A stretch of 64,000 bases of DNA from Sphingobacterium sp. HMA12 (GCF_002933815.1 NZ_BEYR01000001.1:3125091-3189090); one strand, 5' to 3'; counted from the stretch's first letter, positions 1 to 8,535 are shown. Notes: generated from the sequence alone by a model not told the origin. Translations and numbers: made by a program.

Positions 1-611
1 CCCAGTGCATCCAACAAAGCCGGAATAAATGTTCCGCCTGTACTGTTCACCGCATCCAAAGCAACTTTAAAGTTGGCTGCTTTGATTGCTTCTTTATCAA
101 CATATTCCAATGCCAATACAGCGTCAACATGTTTTTGTAGGTATGAATAGTCTTTGTGTACTGATCCCAGTTCTTCGACAGCAGAAAAATCAAAATCCAG
201 GGATTCTCCAAGTGCCAATACTTCCTGTCCTTCAGCGTCAGATATAAATTCGCCTTTTGCATTTAACAGTTTAAGCGCATTCCATTGTCCCGGATTATGC
301 GAAGCTGTCAGGATAATCCCACCGGCTGCTTTTTCCAGAGGAACAGCAATCTCGACTGTAGGTGTTGTCGATAATCCCAAATCAATCACATCGACACCGA
401 TACTCTGCAGGGTACCGATGACCAGATTACTGACCATTTCGCCTGAAACACGGGCATCTCTTCCGACTACAATTTTCTTTATGCCACTTTGCTTTACAAT
501 GATCGTTCCGTAAGCAGCTGTAAATTTAACAATATCTATTGGCGTAAGTCCTTCTCCTGCACGACCGCCTATCGTACCACGTATTCCTGAGATTGATTTA
601 ATTAAAGTCAT
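1..611 (-). CDS. glmM: Phosphohexomutase, GlmM-like (3' end cut by window)
   Basis: The minus-strand reading frame opens at ATG 609-611 and runs off the window start, leaving about 203 N-terminal residues. The protein begins MTLIKSISGIRGTIGG and carries TASHNP with the phosphoserine at about residue 104, the catalytic motif of alpha-D-phosphohexomutases. The N-terminal SGIRGT loop and the GRDAR segment near residue 50 also fit domain 1 of the family. In Bacteroidota this form usually serves as phosphoglucosamine mutase, making glucosamine 1-phosphate for cell-wall UDP-GlcNAc. Phosphomannomutase or phosphoglucomutase activity cannot be excluded because the sugar-specificity loop (GEMSGH in the family) lies outside the window. 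The neighbouring PAP2 gene is divergent. Confidence 0.82.
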   Translation of the reverse strand, partial: MTLIKSISGIRGTIGGRAGEGLTPIDIVKFTAAYGTIIVKQSGIKKIVVGRDARVSGEMVSNLVIGTLQSIGVDVIDLGLSTTPTVEIAVPLEKAAGGIILTASHNPGQWNALKLLNAKGEFISDAEGQEVLALGESLDFDFSAVEELGSVHKDYSYLQKHVDAVLALEYVDKEAIKAANFKVALDAVNSTGGTFIPALLDAL

Positions 612-694
612 TTCCTTTGAATTGATTAACGTGTAAATTTAGCATTATGCCAATAAAATCTCGAATTAAAATTATAATTATTGAATATTTAATG

Positions 695-713
695 TACCTT
701 TGTTGCAACAAAG
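695..713 (+). promoter_or_regulatory. TAccTTTG box overlapping a 16-bp palindrome
   Basis: TACCTTTG at 695-702 matches the Bacteroidota -7 consensus TAnnTTTG. It overlaps the perfect palindrome CTTTGTTGCAACAAAG (698-713), about 100 bp before the PAP2-ZIP pair. A protein bound to the palindrome would cover the promoter, so this may be a repressor site. No -33 box was seen at the usual distance. The regulator is unknown; a metal sensor is possible because ZIP is the second gene. Confidence 0.4.
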
Positions 714-812
714 TTGTTTTTAAAAGAAACAATCGTTTGCAATGAAATTATTTTTACTTTTGAAAAGTGAGTTTTTAAAAGTTTGAGAATTTCATTGTAA
801 TCAACAAGATTT

Positions 813-1394
813 ATGATTCAACAATTAGTACACATCGACCAAGAGATTTTTCTTGCCATCAATCAGGGCTTAAGTAATCCCGTATTTGACTGGCTGTTGC
901 CTATATTGCGTAATCCGTATACCTGGGCTCCATTGTATCTGTTTCTGGTTATTTTTTTCATTAAAACTTATGGAAAAACGGGTATACTGATTGTAGCAAT
1001 GACGTTGGTTACCTTTGGTATTTCCGACGGTATCTCATCTCATTTGATCAAAAAGACAGTAAAAAGAATCAGGCCCTGCAACGATGTGGAGTTTAAGGAG
1101 AATGTCAATATCCGGGTACGTTGTGGCTCTGGGTTTAGTTTTACCTCCTCCCATGCGGCCAATCACTTTTCCTTGGCTTTCTTCTGGATCGTGCTATTCC
1201 GTAGAAGATGGAAATATGTGCTTTGGCTATGTATTGCCTGGGCATTTCTGATTTCGGTCTCGCAAATCTATGTTGGTGTTCATTACCCCTTTGACGTACT
1301 CTGTGGCTCCGCGCTGGGAATCCTGGTTGGATTGGCTACAGGTTACTTGTTTAAGCGGTTTGTACCTAGCTTTTTTAAAACTGAACAAGTATAA
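813..1394 (+). CDS. PAP2-superfamily membrane phosphatase
   Basis: The 193-residue protein has several hydrophobic segments and the three PAP2 phosphatase motifs: KKTVKRIRP (motif 1), SSHAANHF (motif 2, where PSGH is typical) and SQIYVGVHYPFD (motif 3, with the catalytic His and Asp). Family members hydrolyse lipid phosphates such as undecaprenyl pyrophosphate or phosphatidylglycerol phosphate at the inner membrane; the substrate here is not determined. The stop TAA shares its last base with the ATG of the following ZIP gene (TAATG), so the two are translationally coupled. Confidence 0.88.
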   Translation: MIQQLVHIDQEIFLAINQGLSNPVFDWLLPILRNPYTWAPLYLFLVIFFIKTYGKTGILIVAMTLVTFGISDGISSHLIKKTVKRIRPCNDVEFKENVNIRVRCGSGFSFTSSHAANHFSLAFFWIVLFRRRWKYVLWLCIAWAFLISVSQIYVGVHYPFDVLCGSALGILVGLATGYLFKRFVPSFFKTEQV

Positions 1395-2203
1395 TGAATT
1401 CAATTTTATTGATTTTAATTTTATTCATACCTGCATTTGCAAGTGGAATTGCTGTTTTTTTCGTCCAGAAAAAAGGGACAAATTTTCTAAAATTGATCCT
1501 TTCTTTTAGTGGGGCTTACCTATTTTCCATTACGGTACTGCATTTAATCCCGCATGTTTATCAGTCGACGAATACTTCACCCGAGGTGCTGGGCATCTAT
1601 GTACTGGGTGGCTTTTTGTTCCAGCTATTCCTTGAGCAATTTTCTCAGGGGATTGAACACGGCCATATCCATACGGAGAATGAACATGGGCATCATAGCC
1701 ATCGTTTTCCGATCGGCATCATGTTTAGCTTATGTCTCCATGCTTTTTTAGAGGGGATGCCGCTGGCCGCTACGCACCAGACCGAACTCGCCTTGGGGAT
1801 TTCGATCCATCACATTCCGGCAGCATTTGCTTTAGGCAGTATTCTCATCAGTACGCACCTGAAAAAAAATACCATTATCATCACACTTGCCTTATTTGCA
1901 GCGATGACACCATTTGGCTTCCTGCTAAGTAAGGCCATCAGTGCTGGTGAAGTCGGTAATATACAGCAGTATTTTGATAAGATTATGGCTGTGGTTATTG
2001 GTATATTTCTACATATATCCACGACCATATTATTTGAGTCCGGATCTATAGACCATCATAAATTCAACAAGAAGAAGATGATTGCGGTGATTGCCGGCGT
2101 GGCTATTGCCCTGGCAAGCTTTGCTTTCGTTGGCGAACACGATCATGCGCACGGCCATGGGGAAGAGCTGCATGATCATGATCATCATGACCATGCACAT
2201 TAA
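1394..2203 (+). CDS. ZIP-family divalent metal transporter
   Basis: The protein has 269 residues and about eight predicted membrane segments. The ZIP signature appears as HAFLEGMPLA in TM4 and HHIPAAFALG in TM5, which form the binuclear metal site. Two histidine-rich stretches are present: a loop near residue 90 (HGHIHTENEHGHHSH) and the C-terminus (HDHDHHDHAH), as expected for zinc handling. The protein probably imports Zn2+ (possibly Fe2+ or Mn2+) across the inner membrane. It is coupled to the PAP2 gene by a TAATG overlap. Its stop codon abuts the stop codon of the convergent MarR gene with no intervening base. Confidence 0.88.
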   Translation: MNSILLILILFIPAFASGIAVFFVQKKGTNFLKLILSFSGAYLFSITVLHLIPHVYQSTNTSPEVLGIYVLGGFLFQLFLEQFSQGIEHGHIHTENEHGHHSHRFPIGIMFSLCLHAFLEGMPLAATHQTELALGISIHHIPAAFALGSILISTHLKKNTIIITLALFAAMTPFGFLLSKAISAGEVGNIQQYFDKIMAVVIGIFLHISTTILFESGSIDHHKFNKKKMIAVIAGVAIALASFAFVGEHDHAHGHGEELHDHDHHDHAH

Positions 2204-2653
2204 TTAGCCTCTTAACTTGTCCAATAAAGCACTGAGCTGGATGGCTTCTTTTTCACTGATCCTATTGGGTAAAATATCCGTCATCAGCATAGGTTCCTCG
2301 AGATTTTCAAGGATCTTCAGCCCTTTATCGGTGATGAACAGATCAACAGCACGTTTATCACCACCGGATTGACAGCGGGATACGAGTCCTTTAGTGACCA
2401 TTCGATCCATCATCCGGGAAATATCCGGTGTCGTGCTTAGCATTCTTGATTTGATCAGGTTATTGGTGGCTGGTTTTGGGTATTGACCTCGTAGGATACG
2501 CAAGACATTAAATTGTTTCAAAGTGATCCCCTCTTCGGCTGCCCTTTGTTCAAGTTCATTATTGAGCCAATTGTACGTATATAGGATGTTTACGGTACAA
2601 CGATGCCATTCATTGCTGAATTTACTTACTTTGATTTCGTCCTCGATTTTCAT
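2204..2653 (-). CDS. MarR-family transcriptional regulator
   Basis: This 149-residue winged-helix protein contains the MarR-type segments KQFNVLRILRG, LSTTPDISRMMDRMVTKGLV (recognition helix and wing) and RAVDLFITDKGLKIL. It would act as a dimeric cytoplasmic DNA-binding protein. It lies between ZIP and feoAB and is divergent from feoA, so regulation of either neighbour is plausible but unproven. TATCTTTA on the minus strand (2683-2690) resembles its own -7 box. Confidence 0.85.
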   Translation of the reverse strand: MKIEDEIKVSKFSNEWHRCTVNILYTYNWLNNELEQRAAEEGITLKQFNVLRILRGQYPKPATNNLIKSRMLSTTPDISRMMDRMVTKGLVSRCQSGGDKRAVDLFITDKGLKILENLEEPMLMTDILPNRISEKEAIQLSALLDKLRG

Positions 2654-2723
2654 TTTGGTTGATAATTAATCCCTTTTAATCGTAAAGATAGCTGTTTTTT
2701 GCGCTAAATACATAACTATGACA

Positions 2724-2738
2724 TTAGAATCATTCTAA
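2724..2738. promoter_or_regulatory. 7-1-7 inverted repeat upstream of feoA
   Basis: TTAGAATCATTCTAA is a perfect palindrome around a central C. Its 7-1-7 geometry is that of the Bacillus-type Fur box, although the sequence differs. It lies just upstream of the feoA -7 box, where the -33 element should be, and in the divergent marR control region. A Fur-like or DtxR-like iron repressor or the neighbouring MarR protein could bind it; the sequence does not decide between them. Confidence 0.45.
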
Positions 2739-2753
2739 ATGGTAGAAAATCTG

Positions 2754-2761
2754 TATATTTG
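2754..2761 (+). promoter_or_regulatory. feoAB -7 promoter box
   Basis: TATATTTG matches the Bacteroidota -7 consensus TAnnTTTG exactly and lies 22 bp before the feoA ATG. The inverted repeat at 2724-2738 covers the expected -33 region. Confidence 0.55.
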
Positions 2762-2783
2762 GAGGATACAAAAAAATAGGTAG

Positions 2784-3023
2784 ATGCGTAATAAAAATAG
2801 CTTAGATAAGCTAAAAAAAGGGGAAAAAGCGGTGATTATTGATTTTGATTCGCACGATATTCCAGCTAAATTTTTCGAATTAGGCTTTGTGCCGGGTACT
2901 GAAGTAGAAGTGAAACATATCGCACCACTCGATGGTCCTATATGTTTAAATATTATTGCTAATAACGCCTTGATTGCCATCCGCAAATCCGAAGCTAAAG
3001 TCATCCTTATTGATCAAAAATAA
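2784..3023 (+). CDS. feoA: FeoA, ferrous iron transport accessory protein
   Basis: This 79-residue SH3-like cytoplasmic protein carries the FeoA pattern: a short N-terminal region, KAVIIDFD, then FFELGFVPGTEVEVKHIAPL (near residues 30-50), and a terminal hydrophobic strand. FeoA interacts with FeoB and is needed for ferrous iron import. Its TAA overlaps the feoB ATG by one base (TAATG), which couples translation of the two subunits. Confidence 0.92.
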   Translation: MRNKNSLDKLKKGEKAVIIDFDSHDIPAKFFELGFVPGTEVEVKHIAPLDGPICLNIIANNALIAIRKSEAKVILIDQK

Positions 3024-5125
3024 TGAATAACCCGATTATTGCACTTTTGGGTAATCCAAACGTGGGTAAAACTTCCCTTTTTAACCGGATTACAAAATTA
3101 AATCAGAAAGTAGGAAACTATCCTGGTATCACGGTAGAAAAACGTGAAGGCCAAGTGAAAGCCAACAACAAGACCTATCGTATTATTGACCTTCCGGGAA
3201 CCTATACCTTGTTTCCGAGTTCAATGGATGAAGAAGTCGTCTTTAATACCCTGGTCAACAAAGAAAACAGCTTTAGACCAAATCTTGTCGTCGTCGTTGC
3301 CGAACCGACAAACCTGAAAAGGTCCATCATCCTTTATCAGCAGGCGCGCGAACTCGGACTTGCGGCCATCTTTGTCATCAATATGATCGATGAGGCCAAA
3401 GAAAAAGGAATCAGTATAGATATCGCAAAACTTGAACTGCTGCTCAATACAAAAGTATATGAAACGAATGCGCGAACTGGACAGGGCATAGATCAGCTGA
3501 TCAAAAACTTTGATGTGGCCCCACCGATGTATATCAGCAAATTCCAGTTGCCGACAATAGCTAATGAAGCATTGGAAGAAACCAAAAGGCTGTTTCCGCT
3601 GGATACGGAATACCATACCTGGCAATATTTGGCTAAAGGTGAAGTTTCATTTCTATCCAAAGAAAAAAATCAGGCTATTCAGCAAATTCGCGACAAACAT
3701 CAGTTAAAAGCCGAGAAACTACAAAAAGAAGAAGCCATACTACGGAGCAAATCCTTAGATGATAGCTTATCCGAAATTTATACCAAGGACGATGCGTCCA
3801 ACAAAAATAAGACAAATGCCATTGATAGGATATTACTTCATCCGATCTTTGGTTATCTGATTTTCTTTGGTATTCTTTTCCTGATTTTCCAGGCGATCTA
3901 CACCTGGTCAGGGCCGGCCATGGACTTTATTGATGGCCTTTTTGGGGATCTTGCTGCTTATACGCAGACCATGCTTCCCGCGGGCCCGCTAACGGATTTG
4001 TTAAGCAATGGTATTATCAAGGGTATTGGTGGTATCGTCATCTTTATTCCACAGATCGTTATTCTGTATATTTTCATTTCCATTATGGAGGAAACGGGCT
4101 ATATGAGCCGTGTGGTTTTCCTGATGGATCGTTGGCTCAGACCTTTCGGGTTAAATGGAAAATCCGTCATCCCGCTGATCTCGGGCGTTGCCTGTGCGGT
4201 ACCGGCCGTCATGTCGGCACGTAATATTGAAAATGCGAAGGAACGGCTGGTCACGATTCTGGTCACGCCGTTCATGACCTGTTCAGCCCGTCTTCCCATC
4301 TACATCGTATTGATTGGATTGGTAATCCCGGACACTAAATATGCCGGATTTCAATTGCAGGGTATGGTTTTATTTGTCATGTATCTCCTGGGGATATTTG
4401 CCGCATTGTTTTCAGCGATCCTGTTGACAAAAGTCATTAAGTCCAAGCACAAATCCTTCCTCATATTTGAACTTCCGACCTATAAGTCTCCAGACTGGAA
4501 AAATGTCGTGTTGAATGTGTGGGAGAAAACGGCAAGTTTTGTCTTCGGCGCCGGTAAGATTATCTTGGCGATCTCCGTTATCCTTTGGGCATTGGGCAGC
4601 TTTGGTCCAAACGACAAATTCGGCAAAGCGGAGGAATATGTGACACAAAACAATCCTAACCTTTCGGGCGAGGACCTCGACCATGAGATCTCTTCTTACC
4701 GACTGGAGCACTCCTTTCTCGGCTATCTTGGCATGGCAATTGAACCTGTTGTAGAGCCCCTGGGCTATGACTGGAAAATGGGAATCGGTTTGATCTCTTC
4801 ATTTGCAGCAAGGGAAGTCTTCGTAGGAACAATGGCAACCGTATATAGTCTTGGCGATGAAGTGGATATTGAAGATGAAGCAACGAAGACAACAGTATTA
4901 AGCAAAATGCGGAGCGAAATTAACCGTAACACGGGCTTACCAGCCTATAATTTTGCTTCCGGAATATCGTTGCTCTTGTTCTATGCCTTTGCCATGCAAT
5001 GTATGAGTACGATAGCGGCCGTGAAACGGGAAACCGGATCGTGGAAATGGACATTAATTCAAGTTGGTTTTATGACAGGCCTGGCTTATTTCAGTGCCTT
5101 GATTGCCTATCAGCTTTTAAAATAA
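3023..5125 (+). CDS. feoB: FeoB, ferrous iron transporter with GTPase domain
   Basis: The 700-residue protein starts with a G domain: GNPNVGKT (residues 10-17), DLPGTYTL (G3) and NMID (G4). A helical spacer follows. The membrane half contains Gate-type repeats, including GYMSRVVFLMDRW and the conserved Cys-bearing SGVACAVPAVMSAR. Length and order are normal for FeoB. It imports Fe2+ across the inner membrane. It is coupled to feoA and followed by a small Cys-rich membrane protein. Confidence 0.96.
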   Translation: MNNPIIALLGNPNVGKTSLFNRITKLNQKVGNYPGITVEKREGQVKANNKTYRIIDLPGTYTLFPSSMDEEVVFNTLVNKENSFRPNLVVVVAEPTNLKRSIILYQQARELGLAAIFVINMIDEAKEKGISIDIAKLELLLNTKVYETNARTGQGIDQLIKNFDVAPPMYISKFQLPTIANEALEETKRLFPLDTEYHTWQYLAKGEVSFLSKEKNQAIQQIRDKHQLKAEKLQKEEAILRSKSLDDSLSEIYTKDDASNKNKTNAIDRILLHPIFGYLIFFGILFLIFQAIYTWSGPAMDFIDGLFGDLAAYTQTMLPAGPLTDLLSNGIIKGIGGIVIFIPQIVILYIFISIMEETGYMSRVVFLMDRWLRPFGLNGKSVIPLISGVACAVPAVMSARNIENAKERLVTILVTPFMTCSARLPIYIVLIGLVIPDTKYAGFQLQGMVLFVMYLLGIFAALFSAILLTKVIKSKHKSFLIFELPTYKSPDWKNVVLNVWEKTASFVFGAGKIILAISVILWALGSFGPNDKFGKAEEYVTQNNPNLSGEDLDHEISSYRLEHSFLGYLGMAIEPVVEPLGYDWKMGIGLISSFAAREVFVGTMATVYSLGDEVDIEDEATKTTVLSKMRSEINRNTGLPAYNFASGISLLLFYAFAMQCMSTIAAVKRETGSWKWTLIQVGFMTGLAYFSALIAYQLLK

Positions 5126-5184
5126 ATTAACGCGTTGTGAGAATGCCATCATTTGGACGTTCGCAACCTTAAAAATTAAAGATC

Positions 5185-5349
5185 ATGGATAATTTAACAG
5201 TACAGTATCTCATCGTTGGAGTTTTGGTATTAGCGGCTGTATGGTATGTCGTTAACAATGTCCGCAAATCACTTAAAGGTAAATCAAGTTGCTCCAAAGG
5301 TTGCGGGTGCAGCTGCGGAACAGTGGAAAAACCACAAAAAGCAAATTAA
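5185..5349 (+). CDS. FeoB-associated Cys-rich membrane protein
   Basis: This 54-residue ORF has one N-terminal membrane helix (about residues 7-24), a basic stretch (VRKSLKGK) and a C-terminal cysteine cluster, CSKGCGCSC. This matches the small FeoB-associated Cys-rich proteins found after feoB in many anaerobes and Bacteroidota. It starts 59 bp after the feoB stop and precedes a strong terminator, so it is the last gene of the feo operon. The family is inferred to help FeoB; its exact role is not established. Confidence 0.82.
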   Translation: MDNLTVQYLIVGVLVLAAVWYVVNNVRKSLKGKSSCSKGCGCSCGTVEKPQKAN

Positions 5350-5431
5350 TTTATCTTTTACTGTATCATTTGCAAACAAAATTTCGTTCTAAGGTAGAGT
5401 GGCCAAAAATCACACTAGCTACGAACAAAAG

Positions 5432-5460
5432 AAACGCTACCATTCTCATGGTAGCGTTTT
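5432..5460 (+). terminator. Intrinsic terminator of feo operon
   Basis: A perfect 12-bp stem, AAACGCTACCAT / ATGGTAGCGTTT, with a TCTC loop ends in a run of T. Confidence 0.85.
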
Positions 5461-5524
5461 GCATTAAAACAATATCCTTCAACAATATAAATCAAGATTA
5501 CCTACCGGTTTAGCAAAAAGGGAT

Positions 5525-5576
5525 GCCTAAGGTGCATAAAATACCTAAGGGTTTTATTAACTTTATGCGCTTAGGT
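5525..5576 (+). promoter_or_regulatory. Structured leader before amino-acid permease
   Basis: CCTAAG (5526-5531) pairs with CTTAGG (5570-5575) and GCATAAA (5534-5540) pairs with TTTATGC (5562-5568), giving a long two-step helix with a small internal loop. The apical loop contains a second copy of CCTAAGG (5544-5550) that could compete for CTTAGG, so two exclusive folds are possible. That is the arrangement expected of an attenuator or riboswitch-like leader. No known riboswitch class was recognised. Confidence 0.45.
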
Positions 5577-5596
5577 CAAAAGACCATGGTAACAAC

Positions 5597-5698
5597 ATGA
5601 ATAATTTGTGGTACTTTGCTGCTAAGCTGCTTTGTATCATGATTCAGCGCAGGGACAACAGCGATGTAGCCGTTGAGGACCAGACCGGCCAACACTAA
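5597..5698 (+). CDS. Possible 33-residue leader peptide
   Basis: The frame opens at ATG 5597 after the leader hairpins and ends with TAA 5696-5698, 25 bp before the permease ATG. It encodes a short hydrophobic start (LWYFAAKLLCIM) followed by a charged polar tail. No ribosome-binding site is evident and no family is recognised. It could be a leader peptide of the permease or a chance ORF. Confidence 0.25.
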   Translation: MNNLWYFAAKLLCIMIQRRDNSDVAVEDQTGQH

Positions 5699-5723
5699 AT
5701 AAGTAACCGTATTAACCATACAG

Positions 5724-7151
5724 ATGGAGAAACAGGATAACAAAGATTCGAAACAATTAAAAAGGGGACTACAAAATAGACATATTCAGCTGATCGCTCT
5801 CGGCGGTGCCATTGGAACGGGACTGTTTCTGGGAATCGGAAAGGCGGCGACACTCGCAGGACCAGCAGTGATACTCGGTTACGCATTTGCTGGGATAATT
5901 GCCTTTTTCATTATGCGTCAGTTGGGAGAAATGGTGGTTGAAGAACCCGTTTCGGGGAGCTTTAGTTACTTCGCGAATAAATACTGGGGATCTTTTGCCG
6001 GTTACGCTTCCGGCTGGAACTATTGGGTGCTTTATATTTTAGTGAGCATGGCCGAACTGACAGCCATCGGTGTGTATGTACAGTTCTGGTGGCCAGAAAT
6101 CCCATTATGGGGATCAAGTTTATTTTTTTTCTTTGCCATTAATGCCCTGAACCTTGCCTCTGTGAAAATTTATGGCGAGACCGAATTTTGGTTTTCGATC
6201 ATCAAGGTTGTGGCTATTATTGCCATGATTGTCTTTGGTGTATACCTTTTAGTGAGTGGCACCGGTGGCGAGCAGGCAAGCCTGAGTAACCTCACCTCAC
6301 ATGGTGGCTTCTTCCCGAAAGGCTGGTTTAACCAGACCGGAGACGGAAGTTATGAAGGATTGCTATCCGCCATGGCACTGATCATGTTTTCCTTTGGCGG
6401 ACTTGAATTGGTCGGTATTACTGCAGCGGAAGCCGAACATCCCGAAAAAAACATTCCCAAAGCGACCAATCAGGTCATCTATCGGATCCTGATCTTTTAC
6501 GTCGGGGCTTTGATTATCCTATTTTCGCTTACACCCTGGACAAATATCACAGCCGATACCAGTCCCTTTGTTCTGGTCTTTGACAAACTCAATGGGTTTG
6601 AGTTTAGCCTATTCGGAAAAACATTCCAGTTCACAAAAATCATAGCAAACGCCCTCAACCTCATAGTGCTTACTGCGGCCTTATCTGTCTATAACAGTAG
6701 TGTATACAGCAATAGCAGGATGCTCTTTGGACTGGCAGAGCAGGGTAATGCCCCTAAGTTTTTATCCAAACTCAACAAAAACCACGCACCTATCAATGCT
6801 ATTCTGGTTTCGGCGGTGTTTGCCGCAATCTGTGTTTTCATCAATTATGTCGCTCCAAAGAATGCATTGGAGATCCTGATGTCGCTGGTCGTATCTTCAC
6901 TGATCATCAACTGGGTAATGATTTCAATTACACACTTGTATTTTAGAAAAAATAAACTTGACGTACATGTTCAAACGAAATTTCCTTCGTTTCTCTATCC
7001 ATTGAGCAATTACATCTGTCTGGTCTTTCTGATCGCTGTACTGGGTATCATGTGGGTAACGGGCATGAAATTGCCGGTTGAACTGATTCCCGTCTGGCTC
7101 GTATTATTATATCTCAGCTACGTATTGATCAAAAGAAAAAATAAGGATTAA
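5724..7151 (+). CDS. APC-family amino-acid permease (AAT subfamily)
   Basis: The protein has 475 residues and about 12 membrane segments. The N-terminus has the AAT signature LKRGLQNRHIQLIALGGAIG followed by TGLFLGIGKAA, and later GEMVVEEPVSGSFSYFA. This resembles the CycA/ProY/LysP/AnsP group of proton-coupled permeases. The substrate cannot be fixed from motifs; glycine/D-alanine or proline are possible. It is a single-gene unit with a long structured leader and a terminator shared with the convergent radical SAM gene. Confidence 0.9.
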   Translation: MEKQDNKDSKQLKRGLQNRHIQLIALGGAIGTGLFLGIGKAATLAGPAVILGYAFAGIIAFFIMRQLGEMVVEEPVSGSFSYFANKYWGSFAGYASGWNYWVLYILVSMAELTAIGVYVQFWWPEIPLWGSSLFFFFAINALNLASVKIYGETEFWFSIIKVVAIIAMIVFGVYLLVSGTGGEQASLSNLTSHGGFFPKGWFNQTGDGSYEGLLSAMALIMFSFGGLELVGITAAEAEHPEKNIPKATNQVIYRILIFYVGALIILFSLTPWTNITADTSPFVLVFDKLNGFEFSLFGKTFQFTKIIANALNLIVLTAALSVYNSSVYSNSRMLFGLAEQGNAPKFLSKLNKNHAPINAILVSAVFAAICVFINYVAPKNALEILMSLVVSSLIINWVMISITHLYFRKNKLDVHVQTKFPSFLYPLSNYICLVFLIAVLGIMWVTGMKLPVELIPVWLVLLYLSYVLIKRKNKD

Positions 7152-7202
7152 AAGTCAATTTTAGCGGTTTCATCATTTCAGAAGCCAACGATCTCCGTTC
7201 GA

Positions 7203-7242
7203 AATAAAGGATCCGATTCTTTTAGAAATCGGATCCTTTATT
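7203..7242. terminator. Bidirectional terminator
   Basis: A perfect 16-bp stem, AATAAAGGATCCGATT / AATCGGATCCTTTATT, with an 8-nt loop lies between two convergent genes and can serve both. Confidence 0.8.
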
Positions 7243-7245
7243 GTG

Positions 7246-8310
7246 TTAAAATAAGCCCAGTTGCGTACCTGCATCTGGTAGGCGGAAAAGATCTTTGCGC
7301 AAGGAAGGCAAGGTACCATTCCCCATATATTTTTTGACTGACAATTTAAACAGATGCTGCAGGCTCTCGGCCATATTGCCATCCCCTTTTATCCTTCGCC
7401 CAAAATCAGTGTCATTAATCTTTCCACCATGACAAGCCTCGATCCAATGCAATACCTTTTCAGCACGATCCGGGTAATTCTGATAAAGCCAATCCTTAAA
7501 GATACCACCGATCTGTCCATTGAGCCGCACAATCGTATAGGAGGCCGTAATTGCTCCTGCGTCTGCTCCCGAACGAATCAAATCTGAAATCTCATCGCTA
7601 TTGATTCCCGGAACAATGGGAGCCATCATCAGCATTACGGGTACACCTATTCCCGTCAATCCCTCGATTAGTTTTAACCGCGCTGACGCTGTAGCGGTCC
7701 TGGGTTCCATCTTCTGCCGTACCTCTTCACGTAGCGAATTAATGGTCACGGCAACGGATACCAGATTCAGTGCTGCAAGCTCGCGCAAGAGATCAAAATC
7801 CCTTCGCATCAATACATTCTTGCTGATAATGGAAACGGGATTCCTGTATTTAAGCATCAATTCTAAAAGCGAACGTGTGATCCCCAATTTTCTCTCAATA
7901 GGTTGGTAGCAATCCGTATTGCCGGATAACATAATCAAATCAGGCTGATAGCTCGACTTGCGAAACTCATGCTCCAGGAGCTGCGCCGCATTATGCTTGA
8001 CCAGGATTTTGCGCTCAAAATCCAGTCCTGCACTAAAGCCCCAGTATTCATGCGAATTGCGGGCGTAGCAGTAAATACAACCATGCTCGCAGCCCTGATA
8101 AGGATTAATAGACCTTTCAAAGCGTAGGTCTGGACTATTGGATTTGGAGATAATGGACTTTGGATGCGTCGGAATAAACTGTGTTTTTTCGGCCCCAAGA
8201 AATTCTTCGTCCAACCCCTCAATGTGCTCCTGCACATACTGATTGGAAAAAAATTTGTTACTGGGATTGATCTGTGCCCCCCTGCCCTTAAAATATTCTG
8301 ACGGATTCAT
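7246..8310 (-). CDS. Radical SAM protein, SplB/PA0069-like
   Basis: The 354-residue protein has the radical SAM cluster motif CEHGCIYC (CxxxCxxC) within NPYQGCEHGCIYCYARNSHEY. A GNTDCYQPIE segment and a MMAPIVPGIN strand follow, as in the PA0069/Rv2578c-like branch related to spore photoproduct lyase. The substrate of this branch is unknown. A DNA-repair link is sometimes inferred from similarity to SplB but is not shown here. It is transcribed alone, convergent to the permease. Confidence 0.85.
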   Translation of the reverse strand: MNPSEYFKGRGAQINPSNKFFSNQYVQEHIEGLDEEFLGAEKTQFIPTHPKSIISKSNSPDLRFERSINPYQGCEHGCIYCYARNSHEYWGFSAGLDFERKILVKHNAAQLLEHEFRKSSYQPDLIMLSGNTDCYQPIERKLGITRSLLELMLKYRNPVSIISKNVLMRRDFDLLRELAALNLVSVAVTINSLREEVRQKMEPRTATASARLKLIEGLTGIGVPVMLMMAPIVPGINSDEISDLIRSGADAGAITASYTIVRLNGQIGGIFKDWLYQNYPDRAEKVLHWIEACHGGKINDTDFGRRIKGDGNMAESLQHLFKLSVKKYMGNGTLPSLRKDLFRLPDAGTQLGLF

Positions 8311-8473
8311 AATTTAAAATTACTAAAATTATTAGTAAATAGAAAATAAAAAATCTGTCGCTCCATAAACTAAGAGAATCTAAGAGTAAAAAATAGTATA
8401 CGGTAGGAAGGGATGATTGTAAAAGCAGCAAGGCAAAGGAAATGGGAATAAAGTGCCAAACGAAATGTAACAA

Positions 8474-8505
8474 AAAAGGGAATCCAACGCTGTTGGACTC
8501 CCTTT
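8474..8505 (-). terminator. mnmA terminator
   Basis: AAAGGGA-TCCAAC pairs with GTTGGA-TCCCTTT with one internal mismatch and a GCT loop, followed on the minus strand by a T-rich run. It lies just past the mnmA stop. The rest of 8311-8535 shows no gene. Confidence 0.75.
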
Positions 8506-8535
8506 ATCTATACTTGTTGTAAGATTTCTAGTTTA

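Larger units (their letters stand above)
5350..5723 (+). other. Intergenic region with feo terminator and permease leader
   Basis: This 374-bp stretch holds the feo terminator (5432-5460), a long structured leader hairpin (5525-5576), a small GGTC-AAAA-GACC hairpin (5574-5585) and a possible 33-residue reading frame (5597-5698). No TAnnTTTG box was confidently placed for the permease. Confidence 0.6.

Noticed and set aside
154..513. Plus-strand ORF of 119 residues at the window start
   Set aside because: It lies antisense to the phosphohexomutase gene, whose TASHNP motif and good coding pattern occupy the other strand.
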